A DNA stretch of 64,000 nucleotides from Jatrophihabitans sp035642535. Lineage in GTDB: Bacteria > Actinomycetota > Actinomycetes > Mycobacteriales > Jatrophihabitantaceae. Below, one piece after another: positions 1 to 8,398 of the stretch (its first letter is position 1; every line of letters begins with the position of its first letter). The stretch covers positions 62,001 to 126,000 of the forward strand of contig DASQSE010000153.1 of the NCBI GenBank assembly GCA_035642535.1, given 5' to 3'. Below the pieces are notes generated by a model. That model had not been told where the DNA came from, ran no database searches, and saw only the letters and a program-made list of their open reading frames with translations. The position numbers and the translations under genes were made by a program.

Positions 1-726
1 GGCCGGGTCGACAGCGGTCGCCGGAGTGCGCCCGGCCATCCCGAACACGGCGAGCCGGCCGAGCGGCGCGAGCGCGGCAAGGCTCTCGTTGAACACCTGC
101 CCACCCGTCATCTCGAGGACGATGTCGACGCCGCGGCCTTCATTGGCTTCGCGCAGCGCGGCGTTGAGGTGCGCGGCGCGCGAGTCGATCGCGAAGTCGG
201 CCCCGAGTTCGAGGGTGAGCGCGCGCTTCTCCTCGCTCGACGCCGTCGCGATCACCCGGCCGGCGCCCCAGAGTTTCGCCAACTGGATGGCCAGCGTTCC
301 GACACCGCCGGCCCCGGCGTGCACGACGACGGTCTCACCGGGCTGTAGGTGAGTGCTCGTGCGCAGCAGGTGCCACGCAGTGGCGCCCTGGACGAGCGTG
401 GCGAGCGCCTGCGCGTCGGTCACGGTGTCCGGCACCGGGAACATCATCCGCGGGTCGGCGGCGATCTTCTGCGCGTAGCCGCCCGACGCGACCAACCCCA
501 ACAGCCGCCGTCCGGATTCGTCGCGCGCCACGACCTCGCCGCCCGGAATCAGCGGCAGCGACTGCTTGGCAAGGTAGGAGTCCTCGGTCTGGTGCGTGTC
601 GGCGTAGTTGACGCCGGCCGCCACCACGTCCATCACCACCTCCGCGCCCGCCGGCTGCGGGTCGGGTAGGTCACGCACTACCAGCGTCTCCGGTCCGCCG
701 AACTCCGTGATCTGCACCGCGCGCAC
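1..726 (-). CDS. zinc-type alcohol dehydrogenase / NADPH:quinone reductase (3' end beyond window)
   Basis: Reading the minus strand from a GTG at 726 gives an open frame running off the left edge (242 codons visible). It starts VRAVQITEFGGPE, carries the GroES-like fold segment with AAGVNYADTHQ, and then the nucleotide-binding motif AGAGGVGTLAIQLAK, diagnostic of the quinone-oxidoreductase branch of the medium-chain dehydrogenases. These proteins reduce quinones or enones with NADPH in the cytosol. The structural-zinc cysteine cluster of classical alcohol dehydrogenases is absent. It is divergent from fabG across about 70 bases. The specific substrate cannot be told from sequence. Confidence 0.85.
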   Translation of the reverse strand, partial: MRAVQITEFGGPETLVVRDLPDPQPAGAEVVMDVVAAGVNYADTHQTEDSYLAKQSLPLIPGGEVVARDESGRRLLGLVASGGYAQKIAADPRMMFPVPDTVTDAQALATLVQGATAWHLLRTSTHLQPGETVVVHAGAGGVGTLAIQLAKLWGAGRVIATASSEEKRALTLELGADFAIDSRAAHLNAALREANEGRGVDIVLEMTGGQVFNESLAALAPLGRLAVFGMAGRTPATAVDPA

Positions 727-796
727 GGGCCGACCGTACGCGCAGGTAACGCACGCGCAAAGGACGCCGCGCCGCGATCCGCTAGCGTCGGTGTGC

Positions 797-1504
797 GTGA
801 GCGAACGCACTGTGCTTGTCACCGGCGGCAATCGGGGCATCGGGCTGGCGATCGCGCGGGCATTCGCGGCCGAGGGCGACCGCGTAGCGATCACGCATCG
901 CGGCAGCGGTACGCCGGACGGGCTGTTCGGCGTACAGTGCGACGTCACCGACACGGATCAGGTCGACGCCGCATTCAGCGAAATCGAGGCCGAGCTCGGC
1001 CCCGTGCAGGTGCTCGTCGCGAACGCCGGCATGGCCGACGACACCCTGCTGATGCGAATGAGCGAGGAGTCGTTCGAACGCGTCGTGGACGCCAACCTGA
1101 CAGGTGCCTATCGGGTCGCGAAGCGCGCCACATCCGGCATGCTGCGCGCACGCAGCGGACGGATGATCTTCGTGTCGTCGGTGGTCGCGTTCGTCGGTGC
1201 GCCAGGACAGGCGAACTACGCGGCGAGCAAGGCAGGACTCGTCGGGCTGGCCCGCGCGATCGCGCGCGAGCTGGGGAGTCGCTCGATCACCGCGAACGTC
1301 ATCGCGCCCGGGTTCATCGACACCGACATGACGGCGGCGATGACCGACGCCCGGCGCGCCGAGGTACTCGCCGGCGTCCCGCTGCAGCGCTACGGCACGG
1401 TCGACGAGATCGCCGGCGCTGCCGTGTACCTCGCATCGGAGGCCGCCGCGTACGTCACCGGCGCAGTGCTCGCGGTAGACGGCGGCATCGGAATGGGGTT
1501 ATAG
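797..1504 (+). CDS. fabG1: 3-oxoacyl-ACP reductase, MabA/FabG1 type
   Basis: NADPH-dependent reduction of 3-oxoacyl-ACP in FAS-II fatty acid elongation, cytosolic. The protein opens VSERTVLVTGGNRGIGLAIA (TGxxxGIG cofactor motif), has NAG in NANLTGAYRV context, and the SDR catalytic Ser (FVSSVVAF) with YxxxK in NYAASKAG. The C terminus AVDGGIGMGL closely resembles mycobacterial MabA. Length of about 235 residues is normal once the spurious upstream extension is ignored; GTG at 791 is an equally possible start, and no strong Shine-Dalgarno decides between them. It lies 3 bases before inhA, as in mycobacteria, so the two are almost certainly co-transcribed. Confidence 0.93.
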   Translation: MSERTVLVTGGNRGIGLAIARAFAAEGDRVAITHRGSGTPDGLFGVQCDVTDTDQVDAAFSEIEAELGPVQVLVANAGMADDTLLMRMSEESFERVVDANLTGAYRVAKRATSGMLRARSGRMIFVSSVVAFVGAPGQANYAASKAGLVGLARAIARELGSRSITANVIAPGFIDTDMTAAMTDARRAEVLAGVPLQRYGTVDEIAGAAVYLASEAAAYVTGAVLAVDGGIGMGL

Positions 1505-1507
1505 GTA

Positions 1508-2275
1508 ATGGGTCTTCTCGACGGCAAGCGGCTGCTGATCACCGGCGTCATCACGGACGCGTCGATCGCGTTCTCGATCGCCCGGCTCGCGCAGGAGCAG
1601 GGCGCCACGATCGTCCTCACCGGCTTCGGCCGGATATCGCTCGTCGAACGCGTGGCGAAGAAGTTGCCCGAGCCGCCGCCCGTGATCGAGTTGGACGTGA
1701 CCGACAGCGAGCATGTCGCGACGCTCGCCGAGCGCGTCCGCGAGCACGTCGACGGGATCGACGGCCTCGTGCACGCGATCGCGTTCGCGCCGCCCTCCTG
1801 CCTCGGCGGCGGATTCCTCGACGCGCCGTGGGAGGACGTGGCGACCGCCGTCCAGGTCTCGGCCTACTCGCTCAAGGCGCTGGCCGTGGGGGCGCTGCCG
1901 CTGTTCCCGGAATCCGGCGGGTCGATCGTCGGCCTCGACTTCGACGCCCGGGTGGCGTGGCCCGCCTACGACTGGATGGGGGTCGCGAAGGCCGGCCTGG
2001 AATCGACCTCCCGCTACCTGGCGCGTGAGCTGGGTGATCGGCACATCCGCGTCAACCTCATCGCCGCCGGACCGGTCCGGACGATGGCCGCCAAGAGCAT
2101 CCCGGGCTTCTCGGCGTTCGAGGACGCCTGGGACGGGCGTGCGCCGCTCGGCTGGGACAACTCGAACGCCGAGCCGGTCGCGCGGAGTGCGCTCGCGCTG
2201 CTCTCGGACTGGTTGCCGGCGACGACCGGCGAACTGATCCACGTCGACGGCGGCTTCCACGCGACGGGGGTCTGA
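1508..2275 (+). CDS. inhA: enoyl-ACP reductase (NADH), InhA/FabI type
   Basis: Catalyses the last reductive step of FAS-II. It begins MGLLDGKRLLITGVITDASI, matching InhA from residue 1, and keeps the catalytic Tyr and Lys spaced YxxxxxxK in PAYDWMGVAKAGLES and the C-terminal SDWLPATTGE signature. Length 255 aa is close to the 269 of M. tuberculosis InhA; the substrate-binding loop is shorter. The residues equivalent to InhA Ser94 and Gly96 are Ala90 and Ala92 here (HAIAF instead of HSIGF); Ser94Ala in M. tuberculosis is an isoniazid/ethionamide resistance change. Its stop is immediately followed by the ferrochelatase start. Confidence 0.95.
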   Translation: MGLLDGKRLLITGVITDASIAFSIARLAQEQGATIVLTGFGRISLVERVAKKLPEPPPVIELDVTDSEHVATLAERVREHVDGIDGLVHAIAFAPPSCLGGGFLDAPWEDVATAVQVSAYSLKALAVGALPLFPESGGSIVGLDFDARVAWPAYDWMGVAKAGLESTSRYLARELGDRHIRVNLIAAGPVRTMAAKSIPGFSAFEDAWDGRAPLGWDNSNAEPVARSALALLSDWLPATTGELIHVDGGFHATGV

Positions 2276-3316
2276 TTGCCGCCGCTCTTCGACGCGCTGC
2301 TGGTGCAGTCGTTCGGCGGGCCCGAGGGCCTCGACGACGTGCTGCCGTTCCTGCGCAACGTCACCCGCGGCCGCGGTGTCCCCGAGGCCCGGCTGCTCGA
2401 GGTCGCCGAGCACTATCGGCACTTCGGCGGCGTCTCGCCGATCAACGAGCAGAATCGCGCCCTGATCGCGGCGCTGCGCACGGAACTCGACGCACACGGC
2501 ATCGAGCTGCCGATCTACTGGGGCAACCGCAACTGGCAGCCGTACATCGCGGACGCGGTGCGCAGCATGCGCGACGACGGGGTGCGCCGCGCGCTGGTGT
2601 TCACGACGAGCGCCACTACGTCCTACTCGGCGTGCCGGCAGTACCGCGAGGATCTCGAACGGGCGTGCGACGACGTCGGCGATCCAGCGCCGGAACTGGT
2701 CAAGCTGCGGCACTTCTACGACCACCCCGGTTTCGTGGCCGCGCAGGCGGACGCGGTGTCGGTAGCGGTGGCGGACCTGCCGGCCGACCTGCGCGACGCA
2801 GCGCGACTCGTCTTCACGGCGCACTCGATACCGGTCGCGATGAACGACGTGTCCGGCCCGCGCGCCGACGGGCTGTACGCGGCGCAGCAGGCCGAGACGG
2901 CCCGGTTGGTTGCCGAGGCGGTGCGCGGGCCGGGCGCCGAGTTCGATGTGGCGTGGCAGTCCCGATCCGGTCCGCCGCAGGTGCCGTGGCTCGAGCCGGA
3001 CGTGAACGACCATCTGAAGGACCTCGCCGCCCGCGGCGTGCGCGCGGTGGTGGTGACGCCGAGCGGATTCGTCTCGGACCACGTCGAGGTGCGTTGGGAT
3101 CTCGACGAGGAGGCCGCCGCGACCGCTGCCGAACTGGGCCTCGCCTTTGCCCGGTCGGCCACGGTCGGGACGCATCCGTCGTTCATCGCGGCGATCCGGG
3201 AACTGGTCGAGGAGCAGCTGTCGGGTGTGCAAGCGCGCGCGCTCGGCACGCTGGGTCTGTCGGGCTTCGAATGTCCGGTCGGGTGCTGCCCGGCCCCGCG
3301 CCGGGCGGGGTCATGA
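2276..3316 (+). CDS. hemH: ferrochelatase (coproporphyrin type expected in Actinobacteria)
   Basis: Inserts ferrous iron into the porphyrin macrocycle; actinobacterial members are now regarded as coproporphyrin ferrochelatases (CpfC). Sequence shows LLVQSFGGPEG near the N terminus, HYxHFGGVSPINEQN, the metal-binding His in FTAHSIP and the Glu in SDHVEVRWDLDEE. Cys120 and the C-terminal Cys333/337/338 group (ECPVGCC) fit the [2Fe-2S] ligands known in actinobacterial enzymes. The start is TTG at 2276 directly after the inhA TGA, so translation is probably coupled. The gene ends in a 4-base ATGA overlap with the next one. Length 346 aa is normal. Confidence 0.93.
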   Translation: MPPLFDALLVQSFGGPEGLDDVLPFLRNVTRGRGVPEARLLEVAEHYRHFGGVSPINEQNRALIAALRTELDAHGIELPIYWGNRNWQPYIADAVRSMRDDGVRRALVFTTSATTSYSACRQYREDLERACDDVGDPAPELVKLRHFYDHPGFVAAQADAVSVAVADLPADLRDAARLVFTAHSIPVAMNDVSGPRADGLYAAQQAETARLVAEAVRGPGAEFDVAWQSRSGPPQVPWLEPDVNDHLKDLAARGVRAVVVTPSGFVSDHVEVRWDLDEEAAATAAELGLAFARSATVGTHPSFIAAIRELVEEQLSGVQARALGTLGLSGFECPVGCCPAPRRAGS

Positions 3317-4116
3317 CCTTTCCGGACGGGCCGGAGATCGAACTGCCGGCCGGGGACGTCACCGTCGGCGTGGTGCGGATCGGCGACACCGTGCGACGGC
3401 CGCACCAGGATTCCGGCGAGCGGGTCGCCGGCTATCTGCGGCACGTCGAGGCGGCCGGCTTCGACGGCGCACCGCGCTACCTCGGCGTCGATGCGCAGGG
3501 TCGCGATGTCCTCACCTATCTCGACGGCGAGGTGCCCGGCTCGCCGGTCGAGCCGTGGGCGGCGCAGGATGCCGTGCTCCCCGGTGTCGCGCGTCTCCTG
3601 CGTCGGCTGCACGATGCGAGCGACGGATACGCGGCGTCGCCGCGGCCGGTTGACCCGGGCCGTCCGCAACCGCGGTTCCCGGAGGGCGAGCCGCGCATCT
3701 TCGCGCAGCGCGATGTGACGCCGCAGAACACGGTCTTTCGGGACGGCGAGGCATGGGGGCTCGTCGACTTCGATCTGAGCGATTGGACGACCCGGTCGAT
3801 CGATCTTGCGAACACCGCCATGCACTGGGTGCCGATGTGCGACCCGGCCGACCGCGAGCCGGTGTACGCGTCGGTCGACGTCGCCGAGCGGCTAAAGCTG
3901 ATGCTCGACGCATACGGCCGTGATCACTTCTCGGCCGCGAAGTTCCTGCATGCCGCGCAGCTCCGCTTCGCGGGCTCCCACGCGATCATGAAATGGAACG
4001 CAGCGAACCTCGGCGGCGGCTGGCAGCGCATGTGGGACGAGGGCGTCGGCGAAGTGATCAGGCGCCGTATCGACTGGTTCGCAGCGGTGCGCAACGACCT
4101 GGCCAACGCTCTCTGA
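3313..4116 (+). CDS. aminoglycoside-phosphotransferase-fold kinase (APH/choline kinase family)
   Basis: About 267 aa. The catalytic loop is visible as FAQRDVTPQNTVF (the APH HxDxxxxN loop with Gln-Arg-Asp in place of His-x-Asp) and the metal-binding Asp as GLVDFDLSD. Family members transfer phosphate from ATP to small hydroxylated molecules; the substrate here is unknown and antibiotic resistance should not be assumed. The ATG at 3313 overlaps the ferrochelatase stop (ATGA), so it is the fourth gene of the fabG1-inhA-hemH operon. Such a kinase is not part of the classical mycobacterial arrangement. Confidence 0.8.
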   Translation: MTFPDGPEIELPAGDVTVGVVRIGDTVRRPHQDSGERVAGYLRHVEAAGFDGAPRYLGVDAQGRDVLTYLDGEVPGSPVEPWAAQDAVLPGVARLLRRLHDASDGYAASPRPVDPGRPQPRFPEGEPRIFAQRDVTPQNTVFRDGEAWGLVDFDLSDWTTRSIDLANTAMHWVPMCDPADREPVYASVDVAERLKLMLDAYGRDHFSAAKFLHAAQLRFAGSHAIMKWNAANLGGGWQRMWDEGVGEVIRRRIDWFAAVRNDLANAL

Positions 4117-4123
4117 GCGGCAA

Positions 4124-4537
4124 TTACCAGGGCCCTATCCCGCTGACGCGCTCCGGCGTTATCCGCAGGATGTATCCCGGCGGATGATCACCCGGCGGCG
4201 GGAAGACGACATCGGGGCCGAGATAGATGTGCGCGAGTCGCTGCAGCAGTTCGGCCGCGCCGCCCTCGGTCACCCGACCGCGGCCGCGCACGACGACGTA
4301 CTCGGCAAGTCCGTACTCGTTGACCATCCCGGTCTCCAGCGAGAGCACGACCCGCGGATCGCGCCGCACGTTGCGCAGCTTGAGCCGGTCGTCCAGGTGG
4401 CCGCTGACGATCTCGTCGCCGTCGAAGCCGATCCAAACGACGCTGACCTGCGGGCTGCCGTCCGTGTTGACCGTGACGAGATGGGCGGGGTGGCCGGCCT
4501 CGAGCGCCGCGCGAGCAGCCGCGTTCACAGGACTCAT
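4124..4537 (-). CDS. pyridoxamine 5'-phosphate oxidase-fold (PPOX/FDOR) flavin or F420 protein
   Basis: 137 aa from an ATG at 4537. The split-barrel pattern is clear: HPAHLVTVNTDGSPQVSVVW, then GDEIVSGHLDDRLKLRNVRRDPRVVLS, then YVVVRGRGRV. Proteins of this size in actinobacteria bind FMN or deazaflavin F420 and often act as F420H2-dependent reductases of quinone-like substrates. The RxxKxxNVxRDPRV segment is typical of the F420-associated TIGR03618-like group, but that assignment is inference. An in-frame upstream extension to 4750 reads as low-complexity shadow of the neighbouring gene and is rejected. It converges on the APH-like gene with only 7 bases between stops. Confidence 0.8.
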   Translation of the reverse strand: MSPVNAAARAALEAGHPAHLVTVNTDGSPQVSVVWIGFDGDEIVSGHLDDRLKLRNVRRDPRVVLSLETGMVNEYGLAEYVVVRGRGRVTEGGAAELLQRLAHIYLGPDVVFPPPGDHPPGYILRITPERVSGIGPW

Positions 4538-4568
4538 GTGCGTCACGCTAGCGGCAGGCGTGAACCGG

Positions 4569-5321
4569 TTACGCCTCGTAGGCCTCGGCGTTGTACCCCG
4601 CCAACCGCGCCCGCCGCACCGCGGTCGCCAGCGGCCGGAGTGCGGCGGTGCGCGCCGCGATACCGGTGCGGTCGATCGCTCCGCCCGTCGGATCGGTGAA
4701 CGCGAGGTCCAGCACGGCCTGCAGCCGCTCGGCCTGAGCGAGCAGAGCAACGGCGCGCACCGGGAAACCGGGCGGCAGGTTCAGCTGCTCGCCGGCGTGC
4801 CGCGCGTCGTGCAGGGCATCGGCGATGTCGTCGATCCAGCCTGCGACGTCGGCGGCGGACAGCGCGCTTGCCGAGTCGCGAATCGCGGACGTCAACTCGT
4901 ACTGTGCGTCCGCCACCGAGACGTAGTCGGTGGGCAGCTCACCGATCTCGAACGCCTGCCAGAGAACCGTCGTGGGCGCACTGCTGGGTGCGTAGTCGAT
5001 CACCTCGGGCACCACGCCCAGCCCGGAACCCGCGACCGCCTCGCCGTGCTCGAGCGCGGCGCTGCGGAACGCGGCCGGGCCGGGGAGCCCGCGAACATCG
5101 CCGGCGACCGGCAAGATCGCGCGCACCCCACCGCCTGCGCGCCGCCAGGCGATCAGCACCTCGCGCAGCGGGACGAGTTCGACGTCGAACGCGGGCAGCC
5201 CACCGACCTGATGGGGAGCGTCCTCGCGGGTTACCGCGTCCGCGGCCTGATCGACGCTGACCCGTCCCGCGAAGAACGCCGCGGCCCACGCCGCGAGCGG
5301 ACCGGAACGGACGGATGCCAC
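4569..5321 (-). CDS. conserved hypothetical protein
   Basis: I do not recognise this 250-aa protein. It starts at GTG 5321 (VASVRSGPLAAW), has no signal peptide or transmembrane segment, and is alanine-rich with an orderly alternation of predicted helices and strands. Recognisable blocks are GVRAILPVAGDVRGLPGP in the middle and PPGFPVRAVALLAQAERLQ towards the C terminus. Codon third-position GC matches neighbours, and no long frame on the other strand fits better, so it is probably real. It is divergent from nfeD with 34 bases between starts. Confidence 0.7.
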   Translation of the reverse strand: MASVRSGPLAAWAAAFFAGRVSVDQAADAVTREDAPHQVGGLPAFDVELVPLREVLIAWRRAGGGVRAILPVAGDVRGLPGPAAFRSAALEHGEAVAGSGLGVVPEVIDYAPSSAPTTVLWQAFEIGELPTDYVSVADAQYELTSAIRDSASALSAADVAGWIDDIADALHDARHAGEQLNLPPGFPVRAVALLAQAERLQAVLDLAFTDPTGGAIDRTGIAARTAALRPLATAVRRARLAGYNAEAYEA

Positions 5322-5355
5322 AGAAGCTCAGCATAGAAGGTGAGATGCTGGTGCC

Positions 5356-5814
5356 ATGCCTGACTGGGTGATCTGGCTCATCGCCGCTGGAGTGCTCGCC
5401 GCGGCCGAGGTCTCGTCGCTGACCTTCGTGCTGATCATGTTCGCCGGGGGAGCAGCGGCCGGTGCGATCACCGCCGCGGTCGGCGGCCCGGTGCTGCTGC
5501 AGGTGATCGTCGCCATCGTTGCTACAGTCGCGCTGCTCGGTGGCGTGCGTCCCGTCGCTCGCAGGCACCTGCTCAGCGGGCCGGACACCGCGACCGGCTC
5601 CGAGCGGCTCGTCGGGCACGAGGCGATCGTGCTCAGCGAGGTCACGGCGCACGACGGCCGGGTGCGCCTCGAAGGTGGTGAATGGTCGGCGCGGGCCTAC
5701 GACCCGAGTCAGGTTCTCGCGGCCGGTACGGTCGTGCGCGTCATGAAGATCACCGGCGCGACCGCGGTCGTGCTGCACGAGGAGCCGTACTTCAAGAAGG
5801 AGCTTGGGGCATGA
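5356..5814 (+). CDS. NfeD-like membrane protein
   Basis: 152 aa with membrane segments at roughly residues 3-22 (WVIWLIAAGVLAAAEV) and 25-70, then a soluble OB-fold tail of about 70 residues. The topology and the C-terminal GHEAIVLSEV...GEWSARA pattern are characteristic of NfeD proteins, which partner SPFH/stomatin proteins in membrane microdomains. The TGA overlaps the ATG of the SPFH gene by four bases, so the two are made together. An AAGGTGAG stretch about 12 bases upstream of the ATG could be its ribosome binding site. This is the short NfeD form without the serine protease domain. Confidence 0.87.
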   Translation: MPDWVIWLIAAGVLAAAEVSSLTFVLIMFAGGAAAGAITAAVGGPVLLQVIVAIVATVALLGGVRPVARRHLLSGPDTATGSERLVGHEAIVLSEVTAHDGRVRLEGGEWSARAYDPSQVLAAGTVVRVMKITGATAVVLHEEPYFKKELGA

Positions 5815-7121
5815 CCGGTGGGGTAATCGCGGCGATCGTCATCCTTGTGGTGCTGCTCTTCGTAGTCATCCGCTCGGTGCGCATCGTGCCGCAGGCGCGG
5901 GCCGCGGTGGTGGAGCGGCTCGGCCGCTACGTCCGCACCCAGGGTCCCGGCCTGACGCTGCTGGTGCCGTTCATCGACCGGATGCGGCCACTGATCGACC
6001 TGCGCGAGCAGGTGGTGAGCTTCCCGCCGCAGCCGGTGATCACCTCCGACAACCTCACGGTGGGCGTCGACTCGGTCATCTACTTCCAGGTCACCGATCC
6101 GCGTGCGGCCACCTACGAGATCGCCAACTACATCCAGGCGGTCGAGCAGTTGACGATCACCACGCTGCGAAACGTGATCGGCTCGTTGAACCTCGAGCAG
6201 GCGCTCACCAGCCGGGACGAGATCAACAGCAAACTGCGCGGCGTGCTGGACGAGGCGACGGGGCCGTGGGGCATGCGGGTCGCGCGTGTCGAGATCAAGG
6301 CAATCGACCCGCCGCCCTCCATCCAGGACGCGATGGAGCAGCAGATGCGCGCCGACCGGAACAAGCGCGCGCTGATCCTTACCGCCGAGGGCCAGCGCGA
6401 GTCGGCGATCAAGACGGCCGAGGGCAACAAGGCCGCGCAGATCCTGCAGGCCGAGGGCCAGAAGCAGGCCGCGATCTTGGAGGCCGAGGCCGAGCGGCAG
6501 TCGCGCATCCTGCGTGCTGAGGGCGAGCGTGCGGCACGCTTCCTCGCCGCGCAGGGACAGGCGAAGGCGATCGAGACGACCTTCGGCGCGATCCACTCCG
6601 CGCGGCCGGATCCGGCCCTGCTCGCCTATCAGTACCTGCAGACGTTGCCGCAGATCGCGCAGGGCGAGTCCAACAAAATGTGGATCGTGCCGAGCGAGTT
6701 CAGCAAGGCGCTCGACGGGCTCGCCAGAATGGCCGGCAGCGACGGCAACGAGCCGTCCTGGCTGCAAGCCCAGGGCGCGGACGTGGGCCCCGGCGAGCCG
6801 ATCGACACCGAAGGCTGGTTCGACTCCAACCTGCCGCCGGCGGCCGAACAGCCCGAGGCGGTGAACCTGCGCGCCTCGGATGAGGACGCGGACTCCCAGG
6901 CTGCCCGCGCCGGGATGCCCGAAGAAGACGTCGCCGAGATCCTGCGCAGGCGAGTGCCGACTGCCGACGATCCGCCACCTGCTCCGGAGCCGGAATACCC
7001 GCGCGAACCGCCACCGCCCCAGCCGCCCGGATACCAGTACCCGCCGACGCAGCCGCCGCCGCCGGGCTACCAGTACCCGCAGACCCCGCCGTACCAGGGG
7101 CCGCCGCCGGAGGAGCAATAG
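5811..7121 (+). CDS. SPFH/band-7 (stomatin-like) protein with Pro-rich tail
   Basis: 436 aa. One membrane anchor at residues 5-25, then the SPFH domain (RAAVVERLGRYV; PPQPVITSDNLTVGVDSV; QALTSRDEIN), then an alanine/glutamate-rich coiled coil of repeated AEGxxxAAIL units at about 185-250. The last 45 residues are Pro/Gln/Tyr repeats with a PPGYQYP motif occurring twice. SPFH proteins oligomerise on membranes and organise protein quality control or lipid domains; pairing with NfeD is the standard arrangement. The start is the ATG overlapping nfeD by ATGA. The Pro-rich tail is a common actinobacterial addition and may bind partners, which is inference. Confidence 0.9.
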   Translation: MTGGVIAAIVILVVLLFVVIRSVRIVPQARAAVVERLGRYVRTQGPGLTLLVPFIDRMRPLIDLREQVVSFPPQPVITSDNLTVGVDSVIYFQVTDPRAATYEIANYIQAVEQLTITTLRNVIGSLNLEQALTSRDEINSKLRGVLDEATGPWGMRVARVEIKAIDPPPSIQDAMEQQMRADRNKRALILTAEGQRESAIKTAEGNKAAQILQAEGQKQAAILEAEAERQSRILRAEGERAARFLAAQGQAKAIETTFGAIHSARPDPALLAYQYLQTLPQIAQGESNKMWIVPSEFSKALDGLARMAGSDGNEPSWLQAQGADVGPGEPIDTEGWFDSNLPPAAEQPEAVNLRASDEDADSQAARAGMPEEDVAEILRRRVPTADDPPPAPEPEYPREPPPPQPPGYQYPPTQPPPPGYQYPQTPPYQGPPPEEQ

Positions 7122-7126
7122 CCCCG

Positions 7127-8371
7127 TTAGAAGCCGGTCTGGTTCCAGGGGGCGAGCGGGACGGAGAACATGACGTCGGCGCGGTCGAGCGCGCCCGTCT
7201 TGAGTTCTTCGACGCCGGCCAGTGTGGCCTGGCGCAGCCGGTGCCCGCCGAGGTAGGACGCGGCGAGGGCGCGCTGGCTGATGCGTAGGTCGGCGGCCTC
7301 GGACGTCGGCTCGCAGACGGCACTCGTCTCGTCCGCCTTCAGCACGAACCGCCCGTTGCCGTATCCGCCGAGCCCGTCGTCGACCACATCGAGAACGATC
7401 TCGCCCGGCACCGCGTAGCTGCGCGCGGCGAGCGCGGCCGGCACGTCGAGGAGCCGCACCCACAGGTAGTCGAAGCTGTGCTTGTACGACAGCGCGCGAC
7501 CGTCGCGCAACATCCAACGGATCGGCTCGTCCACCGGTCGGTCGTCGAGGAGGATCTCGTCCACGACGTCGATACCGGCGAGGTAACCCCACAGGTCGAG
7601 GTAGGCGGTCTCGTTCGCCGCGATGAGGTCGGGTACCTCGATCGCCCCCATCTCGCCGGTCAGCTCGAAATCGCGCGTGACCCGCCAACTGAGGAATCCG
7701 TCCGGCCCGTCCGGCCCCTCGTGCAGCACCCAGTTCGGCTGCTTGCCGATCGGCTGGTAGCCGTCCAGGTTGAGCGCGCGATTCCACCAGGGATGGCGCC
7801 GGTCGACCTGGCCCGGCCGCAGCCGGCGCGCCGCATCGAAGACCGCCGGCGCGATCTCGGCGAGTTCGGCAGCTTCGACCTGGCGCACGCTGCCGGCGGG
7901 CGGCGCGGGAAGTGCCGCATGTGACCGCCGCGAGTGGAAGACGTAGCCGGTGTCGACCACCGCAGGCGCGTAACCGAAGCGGCCGTAGATCGGCCACTCC
8001 GCCGCGATGAGAATGCTCAGCGCGTCACCGCGCTCCTTCGCCGCCTGCAGCGACTGGGTGATCATCGACGTGAGCAGCCCGCGCCGCCGATGCGTGGCCG
8101 CCACCGTGACCGCGGTGAGCGCGTCCGTTTCGATGTCGCGCGTCGTGCCGCTCGGGCCGGGGATCGTCAGGGTGCGCGGCTCGGTGGCGAGTGTGGCGAC
8201 CCAGCGGCCGTGGTCGCGGTAGCCCCAGGTTCGCTCCGGCAACCACTCTCGCTGCCAGCGTTCGACACGGCGCGCAAACTCGTCCTCGTACGGATTGCCG
8301 AGCAGTGTCGTGGACAGCGCGGCGAGCCACGGGCGGGACTCATCGATCTGAATCGGGTTCACAAGCTCCAC
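7127..8371 (-). CDS. Eis-family GNAT N-acetyltransferase
   Basis: 414 aa, the Eis family's usual length and tripartite layout: N-terminal GNAT with acetyl-CoA loop VAATHRRRGLLTSM, a second GNAT-like region, and a C-terminal SCP2/sterol-carrier-like domain. The general-acid Tyr corresponds to the YGRFGY motif, and the chain ends in Phe (WNQTGF), matching the family rule that the C-terminal carboxylate acts as catalytic base. Mycobacterial Eis acetylates aminoglycosides at several positions and also protein lysines; whether this homolog does is unknown. Start is GTG at 8371. It converges with the SPFH gene, with five bases between stops. Confidence 0.88.
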   Translation of the reverse strand: MELVNPIQIDESRPWLAALSTTLLGNPYEDEFARRVERWQREWLPERTWGYRDHGRWVATLATEPRTLTIPGPSGTTRDIETDALTAVTVAATHRRRGLLTSMITQSLQAAKERGDALSILIAAEWPIYGRFGYAPAVVDTGYVFHSRRSHAALPAPPAGSVRQVEAAELAEIAPAVFDAARRLRPGQVDRRHPWWNRALNLDGYQPIGKQPNWVLHEGPDGPDGFLSWRVTRDFELTGEMGAIEVPDLIAANETAYLDLWGYLAGIDVVDEILLDDRPVDEPIRWMLRDGRALSYKHSFDYLWVRLLDVPAALAARSYAVPGEIVLDVVDDGLGGYGNGRFVLKADETSAVCEPTSEAADLRISQRALAASYLGGHRLRQATLAGVEELKTGALDRADVMFSVPLAPWNQTGF

Positions 8372-8398
8372 GCCACGACGATGACAGGCGGGGGCAAG

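Noticed and set aside
1499..3232. Very long minus-strand open frame antisense to inhA and ferrochelatase
   Set aside because: Arg/Asp-rich low-complexity translation typical of GC-rich antisense shadows; the plus strand carries clearly conserved enzymes.
3313..4116. Aminoglycoside resistance gene
   Set aside because: Only the fold-level kinase motifs are seen; the operon context points to metabolism and nothing supports a specific drug substrate.
5709..7997. 762-codon minus-strand frame across the SPFH and Eis-like genes
   Set aside because: No recognisable domain and composition of a shadow; both underlying genes are conserved families.
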